A DNA stretch of 64,000 nucleotides from Albugo candida (taxonomy: Eukaryota > Oomycota > Peronosporomycetes > Albuginales): assembly GCA_040437565.1 (NCBI GenBank), contig JBDOQK010000001.1, positions 124,001 through 188,000 on the forward strand, written 5' to 3'. Positions within the stretch are counted from its first letter, which is position 1. Each line of letters begins with the position of its first letter. The position numbers and the translations under genes were made by a program. Under the pieces are notes generated by a model. It was not told the DNA's origin. It saw only the letters and a program-made list of their open reading frames with translations, and ran no database searches. Shown piece after piece: positions 1 through 10,750 of this stretch.

Positions 1-1
1 A

Positions 2-1220
2 AACGTCTCCGCTCTTGTAACTCTTGTACATCGAATAAATGTTACGTCGTCAGACTCGCACTTATTGAAACAGGAGAAAGGAGAAGATAAGCATTCTCAT
101 CATTCCAAGAAATGTTATCCAGAGCTACGCAGTACCCCTCCGAAACATTCTCGCACTCGTAGAGATTTGTCTGACAGAAATCGTTCACATTACAAGACAT
201 TCCGAGAGTATTTGCCACCAACTGATCGAGGCACTATATCTCCTGCTCAGTTAAGACTTTTGAGAGCGACACTTGCTCCCGAGCTTCCGAAAAATATATC
301 ACAAAGTACGGACAGAACAAATGAGTTAGCTTGCCCCCGAAACGACCCAGCACGTACTGGACAGCATGATTTCGCTTCTTTCGATGACATGAAAAATTGT
401 CGATTTAGACCCAGCCTTCGAGGAAGAAAGCATGTGGAAGCTGATGAAGAGGATGGTACGGATGCCAACCGCATCACAGCATTTATAAGGCGAATGGAAG
501 GATCAGAAAAAGTGCGTCGAGAACACATCGATCGGATGCGCGCGGAAAAGGCTTATTGTTCTCAGATCGATAAAAAGGTTCGAAGTTGCTTTATAAGTTT
601 TTACCAATCGCGAAATTGATCATGTTGTTAGGAGTGTCCCAAGTGTGGAAACCCTCAGTCGTATGCAGAGGTTAAGCAAAAACGCAACAAGTGTCCCAAT
701 TGTAATGAAACATATCGAGCGCGGATAGTTTGGGTTCGTGAAAAGCTACATCTCGCACACAAATGCACGCTTAAAACTGTTGCTATACAGGATGATATCG
801 CTTCCTCTTTTTTGAAAAAACTTGATGCAGAGTCGTCATCCAAGGCTGAAAGGAAACAGGACAAGGAGTTGTGTCTCAACCAAACGCCCCGCTCTAGAAA
901 ATGGCACGAAGTAGAAGACGAGTTTCTGGGTCGCGTATACCTCGATATGGCTCGTCGACAATCAGATCACTCAGCTCTCTTACGGGAATCACAGAAACAG
1001 TGCACTTTTCATCCAGTCATCTGCAAAGGATCCCAAAAGGTACATTAGAATTCTCTGTACGAAAGCGCATGTCCATATCTCTATGACGGTTCAGGCCAAA
1101 GTCGATAGCTTCCAAGCTAAAGCGGCACGTGATTTGCAAACTCAAAAGCACAAATTTCGCAAAGACGCGCGCAAAAAAGGGAAAGACAGTACAGCACAAC
1201 TACAGTGCTTTCTTCATTAG
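2..1220 (+). CDS. Zinc-ribbon / basic coiled-coil protein, 5' partial
   Basis: Reading is open from the first bases, so the start lies outside the window. Three exons (2-577, 632-1039, 1095-1220) join in frame through GT-AG introns of 54 and 55 bases, giving at least 369 residues. Exon 2 opens with a CPKCG...CPNC pair of Cys-x2-Cys knuckles, a zinc ribbon. Around it are highly charged stretches and two short F-x-P segments (FRPSLRG, FHPVICKGS), a motif style found repeated in many protist cytoskeletal or basal-body proteins. The C-terminus is very basic. I do not recognise the family; a cytoskeletal or nucleic-acid role is only inference. The exon structure is well supported because all three frames join without stops. 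Confidence 0.6.
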
Positions 1221-1371
1221 AAGGACCACCCCCTAATACAAGGCTGCGGCTACAACACACAAAATGAGCGGAAACAATATTTCGCCTTCAGTCATTTCGG
1301 TAGTCATAAAAATGTCCATTCAAATGACTCTGACGATATCTGTTTCATAGAAAACAAAACTCCGCTCACCA

Positions 1372-2647
1372 ATGAAATATCTCGGTATATTTTTGGTGAT
1401 TCTTCTTGCAAGTCAGACGACTTTCTGTGCGGGAAAGAAAGACTACTACGAAGTACTCGGAGTGTCTCGCGATGCCTCAAAAGCTCAAATCAAAAGCGCA
1501 TTCCGCAAGCTATCCCTCAAGGTCGTATCTGCATCTTCGTAATAAAAATTACGTTCATAAATAATTTATTCTTTGCAGCACCATCCTGACAAAAACCCAG
1601 GCGTCAAGGATGCTCAAGTGAAATTCGCAGAAGTTGCTAGTGGTGTGCAATGTCGAACCTCTCATTCTTGTTGACCTGTTACAAATCATACTCCTTTGTA
1701 GCTTATGATGTTTTATCGGACGAGAAACGAAAAGCGCAATACGATCAGTTTGGCGAAGAAGGGCTTCGAGAGGACCAGGATCAAGGGGGTCATGATCCGT
1801 TCGACATATTTTCACAATTTTTCGGCGGAGGACGAAGGAAGCGTAGTGATGAGCCTTCGCGTGGTCCTGACACCGTCATTCCTCTCCGAGTTTCACTCAG
1901 AGACATTTACATTGGCAAAACTCTACAAATTTCTTTTCGACGTGAAACACTTTGCAACCATTGTCACGGAACAGGAGCTGCTCACGAGGAAGACGTACAT
2001 CAATGTACAGCTTGCAATGGACAAGGCTTCGTTATCAAACGGCGTCAAGTAGGACCAGGATTCGTCCAGCAATTCCAATCGACTTGTGACAAATGTAATG
2101 GGAAAGGTAAGGTTTGGACAAGCACCTGTCCGGTTTGCGGTGGACGCAGAGTCGTCATGACCGATCTCCAATTCGATGTCGACATTGTACCAGGAGCGCG
2201 GGAAGGTACAGTTTATGAGTTTGAAGGATATGGTGACGAAGTACCGGGCCAAGAAGCTGGGAATTTGCAGTTTCAATTGATAACAAACCCAGATGCCATG
2301 TCCCGTGACGGTAATGATTTGTTTATGGATCTCAATATTACATTACGACAAGCGCTTGTTGGATTTGAAAAGACTTTTGAGCATTTGGATGGACATAAAG
2401 TCACTCTCAAACGTGACGAAATTACTCCACCTCGATTTGTTGCTGTCATCAAAAATGAAGGCATGCCGATTGAAGACTCAATTGGACGAGGAGATCTTCA
2501 CATCAAAATCTTTGTGGAGTTTCCAGAACACTTGACTGAAAAACAAAAAGAAGGCAAGTATCATTCAAAATGTTCGATTCGAGGTGCATTGCTAATTCGC
2601 ATCGTTGATTTCATTCAGGCTTGCGCACAATGTTTGCCAAAGCTTAG
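1372..2647 (+). CDS. ER-resident DnaJ/Hsp40 co-chaperone (ERdj3/Scj1 type)
   Basis: Four exons (1372-1521, 1579-1642, 1702-2553, 2619-2647) encode about 364 residues. The first ~20 residues are a hydrophobic signal peptide, followed by a J domain (KKDYYEVLGVSRDAS) whose HPD tripeptide lies at the start of exon 2. A G/F-rich linker (FGGGRR) precedes four CxxCxGxG-type zinc repeats (CNHCHGTG, CTACNGQG, CDKCNGKG, CPVCGGRR) and the C-terminal substrate-binding domain. It should stimulate BiP-type Hsp70 in the ER lumen and deliver unfolded clients. There is no KDEL-like tail, as in ERdj3, which is held through partners. The last intron is read as GC-AG (AAG|GCAAGT), because this restores a family-like ending ...KQKEGLRTMFAKA; an alternative GT five bases downstream would give an unrelated tail. 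Confidence 0.88.
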
Positions 2648-2765
2648 CCACATCCCAACAAGCTGCGGATTCAGACATCATTTCGAGAACCGTGGTATTG
2701 TTTTCGTTGCTGATCACAACTAGGACGAATAACTGCACAAAATTCCCAGTGTTAGAAGATGATTT

Positions 2766-4436
2766 TCATTTTACTTTCTTGGCAAGCGCTCTCTTGATGC
2801 TACGTCTCCCACTCGGACTATTCATCAGTATTTCTTTTGAGGAAAGTTCACTGTCTGTCCGCTGGTAGCAATACACAGACGTCCGATCAGCCCACGAAAC
2901 CTTGATGTCAGCTTGTATCGGCGGATGAACATAGTCCACGCAATAGTCTCCTCTTCGTGAGCATTTTTCATGCCGATGACGTTCGCAGATACGTCGTAAT
3001 GTCACCACTCGCCGCAAATTTGGGATTTTTGACAAGACTCCCAAAATCTTAAGCATCAAATCAGGTCCAAACATGACGTTATTGATAAACACCACGGACG
3101 CGTCAGTGATCGGTGCTATGGTGGGAGGTAAACAAATATCTCCATGTACTATCTCTATAGCCTTGCCCACAATGTATTGCGAGCAATTGGTATTCAGTCG
3201 CTGCAGGGCGCGTTTGCCTTCCAATACTCTATTTTTCATCAACTCAATGCCTTTTGAGACTAAGCAAGCAGTCTCAATGGCCACTTGTACCACTATCTTC
3301 CCAGTTCCGCATCCCAAGTCGTAGAACACATCGTCATCGCGTAAATCGAGAAATGGAATGATGGTTTGGCTGATAGAAGAGCAGCTTACTTCTCCATACG
3401 TTAAAAGCCGAACGAAATCACTGTTGTTGAGTCTATTCACATACGATGAGCACTGAGACTCCTGCGTCATCTCCCGAGCCAAGTGCGACGATACTTTGTA
3501 TAAATCGCGATCATCATGCTCTTGTTCTCGATAGAGTGTGGCTAAGAGCTCAGGAACGGCTGCCGCGTGACACATCTGAGGAGTAAGCAAATTCTCGAGA
3601 GACATTCTTCCACTCGGAGATTTCAGTGTATCTTTCTTCTGTGGCGTTTGCTTCGTTTTGATGATTCCATCCAAAGGGGAAAATGAATGCTTTGCGGCTG
3701 ACCTTGAAGCTGGTGTAGCATCACTGCTCTCATTAAGACTTTTACGACGCCGTTCGAGAGAAAAGCGGCTTTGAGAGGGCTCCGGAGCAGTGAGTCTTGG
3801 AGTCTCGTAGACTGATAATGTCGACCTTCGAGATGGTCTTGTTTCAAACGCGATGTCGGAGAGAAGCAAATCGGAACTGCATGTTGAGAGTGATGATCTT
3901 CTGAGATGTTTGGCATCCTTAATACCGGTATCGAGTCGATTAAAGTTCAAGTGTTTGCAGTCCTTACTCTCAGAAGGCAATGTATCTCGAAAACGTGAGA
4001 GTCCTCCACGACTTATAGCGAATGAAGTGTCATTATCCAATTTATCAGAAAACTCTTTTCGACTTTTGGGAGCAGGACACGCTCTTACTAACGATGAAGT
4101 AAGGTGCGAATGGTATTTTTGGTCGTGCGTCGGACTGTGAATAGATCCTTGTGGCGAGTCTGTCGAGGGCATCTTGGATGAGATGGTTTGTGAGTTTCCT
4201 AGTGATATAGAGGTAGTTTTGTATCGTTGCTTTTGAATCTCAGGCGAGTGGGATTGGTCAAGATCACTTTTATGTACACTCGAGGGATGATAGATACTCT
4301 TTGGTGGTCGATTTTCGGTGAGGTTTATCGCACTGCGAGTGTTATATGTGTGCCGATGGCGATAGGATGCTGCTTCATTGAGAGTCTTATCGTTGGTTGG
4401 AGGAAGACTGAGGTGACTTGTGCTTTTGCGGCTCAT
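2766..4436 (-). CDS. DOT1: DOT1-like histone H3K79 methyltransferase
   Basis: Single exon, 556 residues, ATG at 4436. The first ~270 residues are Ser/Arg-rich, low complexity and probably disordered. The C-terminal half is a DOT1 fold: a YGEVS loop, the SAM-binding motif I YDLGCGTGKIVVQVA around residues 370-385, the acidic GIEL that contacts the SAM ribose, and VFINNVMFGPDL, matching the NN-x-x-F substrate/SAM channel motif. It would methylate histone H3 lysine 79 on nucleosomes in the nucleus. The tail is Lys/Arg-rich (KRALAKKVK), which fits nucleosome binding. The first 297 coding bases reappear at 5633-5929, but that is the redundant contig copy, not a paralogue. It converges with the DnaJ gene, with 118 bases between stops. 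Confidence 0.88.
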   Translation of the reverse strand: MSRKSTSHLSLPPTNDKTLNEAASYRHRHTYNTRSAINLTENRPPKSIYHPSSVHKSDLDQSHSPEIQKQRYKTTSISLGNSQTISSKMPSTDSPQGSIHSPTHDQKYHSHLTSSLVRACPAPKSRKEFSDKLDNDTSFAISRGGLSRFRDTLPSESKDCKHLNFNRLDTGIKDAKHLRRSSLSTCSSDLLLSDIAFETRPSRRSTLSVYETPRLTAPEPSQSRFSLERRRKSLNESSDATPASRSAAKHSFSPLDGIIKTKQTPQKKDTLKSPSGRMSLENLLTPQMCHAAAVPELLATLYREQEHDDRDLYKVSSHLAREMTQESQCSSYVNRLNNSDFVRLLTYGEVSCSSISQTIIPFLDLRDDDVFYDLGCGTGKIVVQVAIETACLVSKGIELMKNRVLEGKRALQRLNTNCSQYIVGKAIEIVHGDICLPPTIAPITDASVVFINNVMFGPDLMLKILGVLSKIPNLRRVVTLRRICERHRHEKCSRRGDYCVDYVHPPIQADIKVSWADRTSVYCYQRTDSELSSKEILMNSPSGRRSIKRALAKKVK

Positions 4437-5012
4437 GTTTTATGCGTGATTATGTACAACTGCACGTTACAAGGCCGGAGGAATGCGACAGAGTTTGATA
4501 CAATTTGTGGCGAGGAAGTAGAATAAGAGCTAGCAACATGACGTGTAACAAATCAGATACGGTACGAGATCGTTTTTGAACGTTTGAATTTTTATGGCTT
4601 TGATTTTGTGCATCAGACAAGCACCCAGCACTTGATATGATATGCTCTATGCCATGAATTATATTATAACACGTACAGTACCTTATTTTCGAAAGATACG
4701 AAAATCGACTTTAACAAACTGCGAGTATGTGTGAAATAGCGATAGAAGCACAGAACAAAAACGTTTGTGGGACACCGTGCATCCATTTGGAAAACTCAAC
4801 TGCACTACAGCTCTCGAAGCAGCATCGAGCCCGGATTTGACTTGAGCAGCTCATTCCTCTACATTTCTCACTTTGTCCGTTGTCACCACTGAGAATACGG
4901 AATTGGTTGGCACAGATATAATTGGACATTGTCACTCAAGTCAAGGAATGTGGATAGTTGTCATACACAAAAGCTGGTTAATGGTAAAGTAATGCCGGCA
5001 TACTAAAAAGTT
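4437..5012. other. DOT1 upstream region, no confident gene
   Basis: Upstream of DOT1. It holds only short, cysteine-rich open stretches on the minus strand (for example 4711-4935) with no family resemblance and no convincing splice partners. It is AT-rich near 4640-4720 and may carry the DOT1 promoter. The same sequence recurs at 5930-6505 in the redundant copy. Confidence 0.4.
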
Positions 5013-5532
5013 TCAACGATCTGAAGCGTTTCCAGTTGTTTGAGCTTCAAAGTGGCAGTGGCCGAGCGTTCGACACCAATATCGTAGCAAGAGAACCCCA
5101 TCCCGGAACGCCTCCAATGCTGCATCTGGTGCCAGCAGAAGAAATTTGTTAGCGCGGATTCTGCAGCCACGTAAATTAGCGGCTATTTGAGGTATGACTT
5201 TCACGTTGAAAGTCCATCCAGATCGGTTTACAAACCTGCTGATGGGGTCATGCATACTCGTTTGACGTGTCTCCATCAAATGTCCGTTTTTCACGGCACT
5301 CCCCAAAAATAAAAATCGTTAGTAATAGATAAGAGGTCTGAGGTCTGAGCTCTGAGGACTCAAATGCAGATTCAGTACACCGATTAAAGCCTCTGCATTA
5401 TCCTCCCTGGTTACAATTAGTCGCTCAATCATGCATAACGACCCCGTACAAAATGCGTATGGCGAGTAATTGAAAAACTTATAGTTAATTCATAAGAAAT
5501 CATTTGAGCGGTTGATCTTAATGCACCTAAAA

Positions 5533-7025
5533 NNNNNNNNNNNNNNNNNNNNNNNNNNNNNNNNNNNNNNNNNNNNNNNNNNNNNNNNNNNNNNNNNNNN
5601 NNNNNNNNNNNNNNNNNNNNNNNNNNNNNNNNAATAGATCCTTGTGGCGAGTCTGTCGAGGGCATCTTGGATGAGATGGTTTGTGAGTTTCCTAGTGATA
5701 TAGAGGTAGTTTTGTATCGTTGCTTTTGAATCTCAGGCGAGTGGGATTGGTCAAGATCACTTTTATGTACACTCGAGGGATGATAGATACTCTTTGGTGG
5801 TCGATTTTCGGTGAGGTTTATCGCACTGCGAGTGTTATATGTGTGCCGATGGCGATAGGATGCTGCTTCATTGAGAGTCTTATCGTTGGTTGGAGGAAGA
5901 CTGAGGTGACTTGTGCTTTTGCGGCTCATGTTTTATGCGTGATTATGTACAACTGCACGTTACAAGGCCGGAGGAATGCGACAGAGTTTGATACAATTTG
6001 TGGCGAGGAAGTAGAATAAGAGCTAGCAACATGACGTGTAACAAATCAGATACGGTACGAGATCGTTTTTGAACGTTTGAATTTTTATGGCTTTGATTTT
6101 GTGCATCAGACAAGCACCCAGCACTTGATATGATATGCTCTATGCCATGAATTATATTATAACACGTACAGTACCTTATTTTCGAAAGATACGAAAATCG
6201 ACTTTAACAAACTGCGAGTATGTGTGAAATAGCGATAGAAGCACAGAACAAAAACGTTTGTGGGACACCGTGCATCCATTTGGAAAACTCAACTGCACTA
6301 CAGCTCTCGAAGCAGCATCGAGCCCGGATTTGACTTGAGCAGCTCATTCCTCTACATTTCTCACTTTGTCCGTTGTCACCACTGAGAATACGGAATTGGT
6401 TGGCACAGATATAATTGGACATTGTCACTCAAGTCAAGGAATGTGGATAGTTGTCATACACAAAAGCTGGTTAATGGTAAAGTAATGCCGGCATACTAAA
6501 AAGTTTCAACGATCTGAAGCGTTTCCAGTTGTTTGAGCTTCAAAGTGGCAGTGGCCGAGCGTTCGACACCAATATCGTAGCAAGAGAACCCCATCCCGGA
6601 ACGCCTCCAATGCTGCATCTGGTGCCAGCAGAAGAAATTTGTTAGCGCGGATTCTGCAGCCACGTAAATTAGCGGCTATTTGAGGTATGACTTTCACGTT
6701 GAAAGTCCATCCAGATCGGTTTACAAACCTGCTGATGGGGTCATGCATACTCGTTTGACGTGTCTCCATCAAATGTCCGTTTTTCACGGCACTCCCCAAA
6801 AATAAAAATCGTTAGTAATAGATAAGAGGTCTGAGGTCTGAGCTCTGAGGACTCAAATGCAGATTCAGTACACCGATTAAAGCCTCTGCATTATCCTCCC
6901 TGGTTACAATTAGTCGCTCAATCATGCATAACGACCCCGTACAAAATGCGTATGGCGAGTAATTGAAAAACTTATAGTTAATTCATAAGAAATCATTTGA
7001 GCGGTTGATCTTAATGCACCTAAAA
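5533..7025. repeat. 100-N gap plus redundant copy of 4140-5532
   Basis: Ns occupy 5533-5632. Bases 5633-7025 repeat 4140-5532 (1393 bases); the first copy stops exactly at the Ns and the second begins exactly after them. This is the signature of two overlapping contig ends left unmerged. It duplicates the DOT1 N-terminus and part of the small minus-strand gene at 6506-7128. By eye the copies are identical. Confidence 0.93.
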
Positions 7026-7128
7026 AAGAAAATTTTGAGCAAATTGTCGACTTGTTGCGAGGCTCTCGCCGATTTTGGAGCAGCGCGCCAATTAGTTCAT
7101 CGATAGCTTGATGTAACTTCCACGACAT
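6506..7128 (-). CDS. Unrecognised small spliced gene (tentative)
   Basis: A candidate found by splicing. From ATG 7128 (an in-frame ATG also lies at 7191) the reading MSWKLHQAIDELIGALL... joins through introns of 47 and 43 bases, both with clear branch points (attaactat, gactaat), to ...FQLLAIRIL|EDNAEALIG. Further exons are less certain: an acceptor preceded by ctattactaac near 6800 and another preceded by gctaattt near 6660 lead to ...KFLLLAPDAALEAFRDG, with a stop at 6506. The product would be about 118 residues. I recognise no family. The second half is also present at 5013-5532 in the first contig copy. The first two introns are believable; the 3' structure is a guess. Confidence 0.33.
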
Positions 7129-7430
7129 AGAGCGATTATGCCCGATGCTGTTTGGCTTTGCGACAGATCTTGAGAAAGACACAGCATACATAGATTACAC
7201 ATTTCGCACCCTTGTCATTCTATGGCGAGCGATATAACGAAAACGGAGAATCCGTACAAAGCATCTGAAATAATTTTGCTTCTGACACAGTCACATACAA
7301 TGCAGTATGTAGGTCTGAGGTTGATGGATCGATAACCCTTTCAATTTTGACAGCACATCGATCAGATATCGAAATCTCGCTTTCTCATGTGCATAACACA
7401 GCCAACATGTATCGGTAAAGTGAATTGACC

Positions 7431-7831
7431 TTACTCTGCTTTTTCTAGTCTCTCTGCTTCTTTCGCCATGCCGCCTAAGCATTTCGGTGAGGGTGTAACA
7501 TTGCAATTCTTCTCCCATTGTTGAGGTGTTTTGCTTTGTATCGTGAGTGCGTGAAGCAATCCTTCGAGTTCTTCGGCGAGGGCTTTATGTACCATTTGAT
7601 GGCGCTGTATTAATGCCATCCCTTCAAAAGCTTCTGCCACAACGACAACCTGAAAAGGTATACAATTATCGAAACGAAAAGCGTTTATCATCAACTACTC
7701 ACTTTAAAGTGCGATTCAGTCCCTTTCGGAACGTTGTGCATGTGACTTTCATTGATCACGTCCAAATGCTGAGGGTTAAGCGCGGCTGCCAGCTTTGCTC
7801 GAATTTGTTTGGCTAGTGGTCCTTCCGACAT
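7431..7831 (-). CDS. BOLA1: BolA family protein (BOLA1-like)
   Basis: Two exons (7831-7703 and 7649-7431) around a 53-base intron give 115 residues. The sequence carries the BolA signature almost word for word: [17 protein letters not shown] at the end of exon 1, then [20 protein letters not shown] in exon 2. BolA proteins pair with monothiol glutaredoxins to bind a bridged 2Fe-2S cluster, using the conserved His of the second block, and help iron-sulfur trafficking; BOLA1 acts in mitochondria. No long presequence is visible (it starts [14 protein letters not shown]), so location is unsure. It is head to head with the CCDC148-like gene across 234 bases, which probably hold a shared promoter region. 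Confidence 0.93.
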
Positions 7832-8065
7832 GATAATTTCTACTCGCTAGTACCGCCAATAAGTCAATCAATTAATTGTGTAAGTATGAGAGGATAGAGC
7901 AGTGTAGTACATTCTGATGGAGCGTATTTGTAATCTGCTTGGTGGGGTGCAAATGTCCAATTTGTTGAGCGATATGCCGCAATGCAATCATCTAACCTAA
8001 ACTTTGTAGAACCGTTATCACGTTAACATGAAATATAGCGTTAGGGTCACGATGCTTCAGACATC

Positions 8066-10563
8066 ATGAAGCGTGATGCTCGTGGTAAACTATCTGTAGC
8101 GTTTGCACAATAGAGTGTATGTAAGCGTATTGAGTAGGAAGAAAGCATCTATTTCATGCCAAGTCCGGACTTTCACTGGAGGATCAACGGCAGCTTGCCG
8201 CACAATTGCAATCACAATGTAACGATACTCTAAGTGTATGAAACTCAGTGTTTTTCAAACGACTCGTTATAATGCTTCATTGTGCAGAGTGTAATTAAAG
8301 TACGGGCTGAAAGCTGTCACCAGCAAAATCTTTTGAGAGAAAACGGACTTAAGGTATGTCCGTCAGAGAAGATCTTTGAAAAGCAGGCAGTTCCATTCGC
8401 GTCCATTTCGATAGTTTGAATGGATAAAAGAGCACAAAAATCTTCAGTCACAAACAGAAGTATTGCCATCCACTTTTGCATAACAAATTTTCCTTTCAAA
8501 ATGATCTAAAACGCTCTCACTCGAGGCAATACGCAAATGCATCGAAACGCTGATACTTAAGCTCTACAATGAGACCGCTGAGTCCAATCGAAATCGAATG
8601 CCAACTCATTCGAAAACCTCTCAGAAAAGCGTCGAAAAAAACAATCAAATTTGTGAACAATTTGTTAAATCGGAAATGTATGCGACACAAGTGGAAGAGC
8701 TTTTGCGTCAAGAAGAGATATATGTGGCAGCACACACGAGACAAATTGTATCAAACTTGGAACAGGTTGGAGCCTTTTTTTCAAAATTCAAAAACTGACC
8801 AGCTTTGAAGCGAACGACTTTGAAACACCTGATGCAAGTCGTCTTCAAGAAAACTGAGATGGCGCCGTTGAACACAGCTGTCACTCAAAAAGCTCACAAC
8901 GCGAATGAGTGGAGGGTGCGTATTCCTCGAGAAGCTGCAGCTCGTTTACAGTAAAAAATTCCTTTTAGCAACAAGCTCGTGAATTCATATCGGAAGTGGT
9001 TGTTGGGCACGATCTAGTTGGATCCGCTCTTGAGGAAGAGCTTGTGAGCACTGATGCCGACTACAAAAATGCGTGTATGGCGGTGCTTTCGTCGTTAACC
9101 CCCAAGTGTCCTCAGAATGCGTCGGAAAACACAGAGTCACTACAAAGCATTTTACACGCAATTCCACGGCTTGAAGAATGTGTGGAGAAAAACCCAGCGC
9201 TGTATCTCAAGGTCAATATGAGCATCCAGGCTTTGCTGAATGATCTCGAAAACGATCTTCAACAACTCAAATCGACTTTTCTCGCTCAAGCCTCATTGCC
9301 GGATGCAGCCAAATCCCTAGATGCAGCGAAATCGCTCTGTGGAGGTTGGGATGCGCATGAAGAGGAACGATTTCTGCATATATATAAAGCGTACGAACAC
9401 GAGCCACTCCGATCTGATTTATTTGCGCACTTCAAAACAGTTTTATCAGCCGCGATTTCAGATGAAGACATTAGAGCTCACATCAATTTTCATCAAATAC
9501 GGCGTTTCTACCATCAAAAAGCACAAGATCGACGACAAGTAGCAAAACGAAAGCTGACTCAGGCTCAAGAAAAAGCAAGCCGTCAGATTGAAAAGTTTTT
9601 CCAGCAAGAGCATTCGCATGTACAGAAGCAAGTAATCAAAGCTTCCCGGGAAAAATGCGCGCACTTGCGCAGCAAAGTGTATGAATGGAACGATCAGAAA
9701 AAAGCACACGATCGCGTCCTGCAGCATCAGCGAGAGCTTGAGATTTTGCATGAAGAAAAGGAAAAATTTCTACGAGACGAAGACAAAAAGCAGCAACATC
9801 GCGTCCATAAAGAGATCATTCGCGAGTATCGCCAACAGAAATCGCTTTTGCGTATGGAACAAGAAAACGAGAAAAAAGAATTGGAAAAAGCGGCTCTGCA
9901 TCGTCATCAGATTGCTAGCGTCAGAAATAACAAGCGAGTGGAGTATCGTTCAATTAAATTGGAGGTATGAGTATTTCTCGATCCATCGGCTGATTTCTTT
10001 CTTCAGTTTGGTGTTTACCTCAGCAAAAAAGAAAGGAGAAAAATGAGAATTATCAGCTGACACAACAGCGTGAGGAGGAACGTATAGCGAGATTGGACGC
10101 TATCAAACAACAGACTCCATACGCTGCTTCGTTGGCTCAACTTGAGGTGCTTGAGCGTTTACCTGCATTTCAGTATTCTTTCCAATGGATCTGCTCGATT
10201 AGGCGGACCCAGAACGTCTGATGCGGGAAACAGCTGCATTTCGAGCCAATGTCGATGCCGCGCCGGTAAGCTTTCTGGAAACTCTGCTAGAATCATCACG
10301 GAATATCGCATCAGGAATCGGTCTTATTTCCAGTCCAAGGATATGATTGCGATACACTGTTTCGTAATGCTCGCTTCAAGCTGGGAATCGCTCTGCGCGT
10401 ACGTGTGAGATATAAACGACGTGCGAAGAATTTGAGTTGTTTTCTGTGATAGGAAGCTGGATTGCACACTTCGGAGCATGCGAAAAATATTCTCTCCCGT
10501 GTAAAGGTGAATAACGCACATTCGTATCGTAATCAAGTCCAGCCGGAGACGCAATTGTGGTGA
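8066..10563 (+). CDS. CCDC148-like coiled-coil protein (flagellar/ciliary)
   Basis: Assembled from ten exons with consistent phases: 8066-8084, 8138-8235, 8288-8353 (or to about 8416), 8526-8765, 8850-8915, 8969-9964, 10024-10146, 10203-10265, 10315-10398, 10453-10563; about 621 residues, close to animal CCDC148 (~590). Most of it is charged coiled coil. Family-like landmarks are the block GGWDAHEEERFLHIYKAYEH in the centre, DPERLMRETAAFRANV near the end, and the C-terminal LFPVQGYDCDTLF...ARFKLGIALREAGLHTSEHA. CCDC148 relatives occur in organisms with cilia, and a flagellar role in zoospores is plausible. The first three exons are the least certain, as is the family name, which rests on remembered resemblance. 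Confidence 0.65.
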
Positions 10564-10750
10564 TCACAGAGCTGAAAACGATCCGATGTGCTGTCCCGAT
10601 TTCGCGCATTATATTGTAACTCTTTAAGCGGCTACAGCTGCATTTCTTATACCTCTTTAGAGCAGAGTTTTTTCATAATGCGCGTTACAAAATGCTCAAT
10701 AGTCTCTCGACTTTTGCTTCAAATTTCTTGAGACTTCGTGTTTTCGTTCA

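Noticed and set aside
1705-2052. Alternative open frames overlapping the DnaJ gene on both strands
   Set aside because: No domain content; shadows of the conserved zinc-repeat exon.
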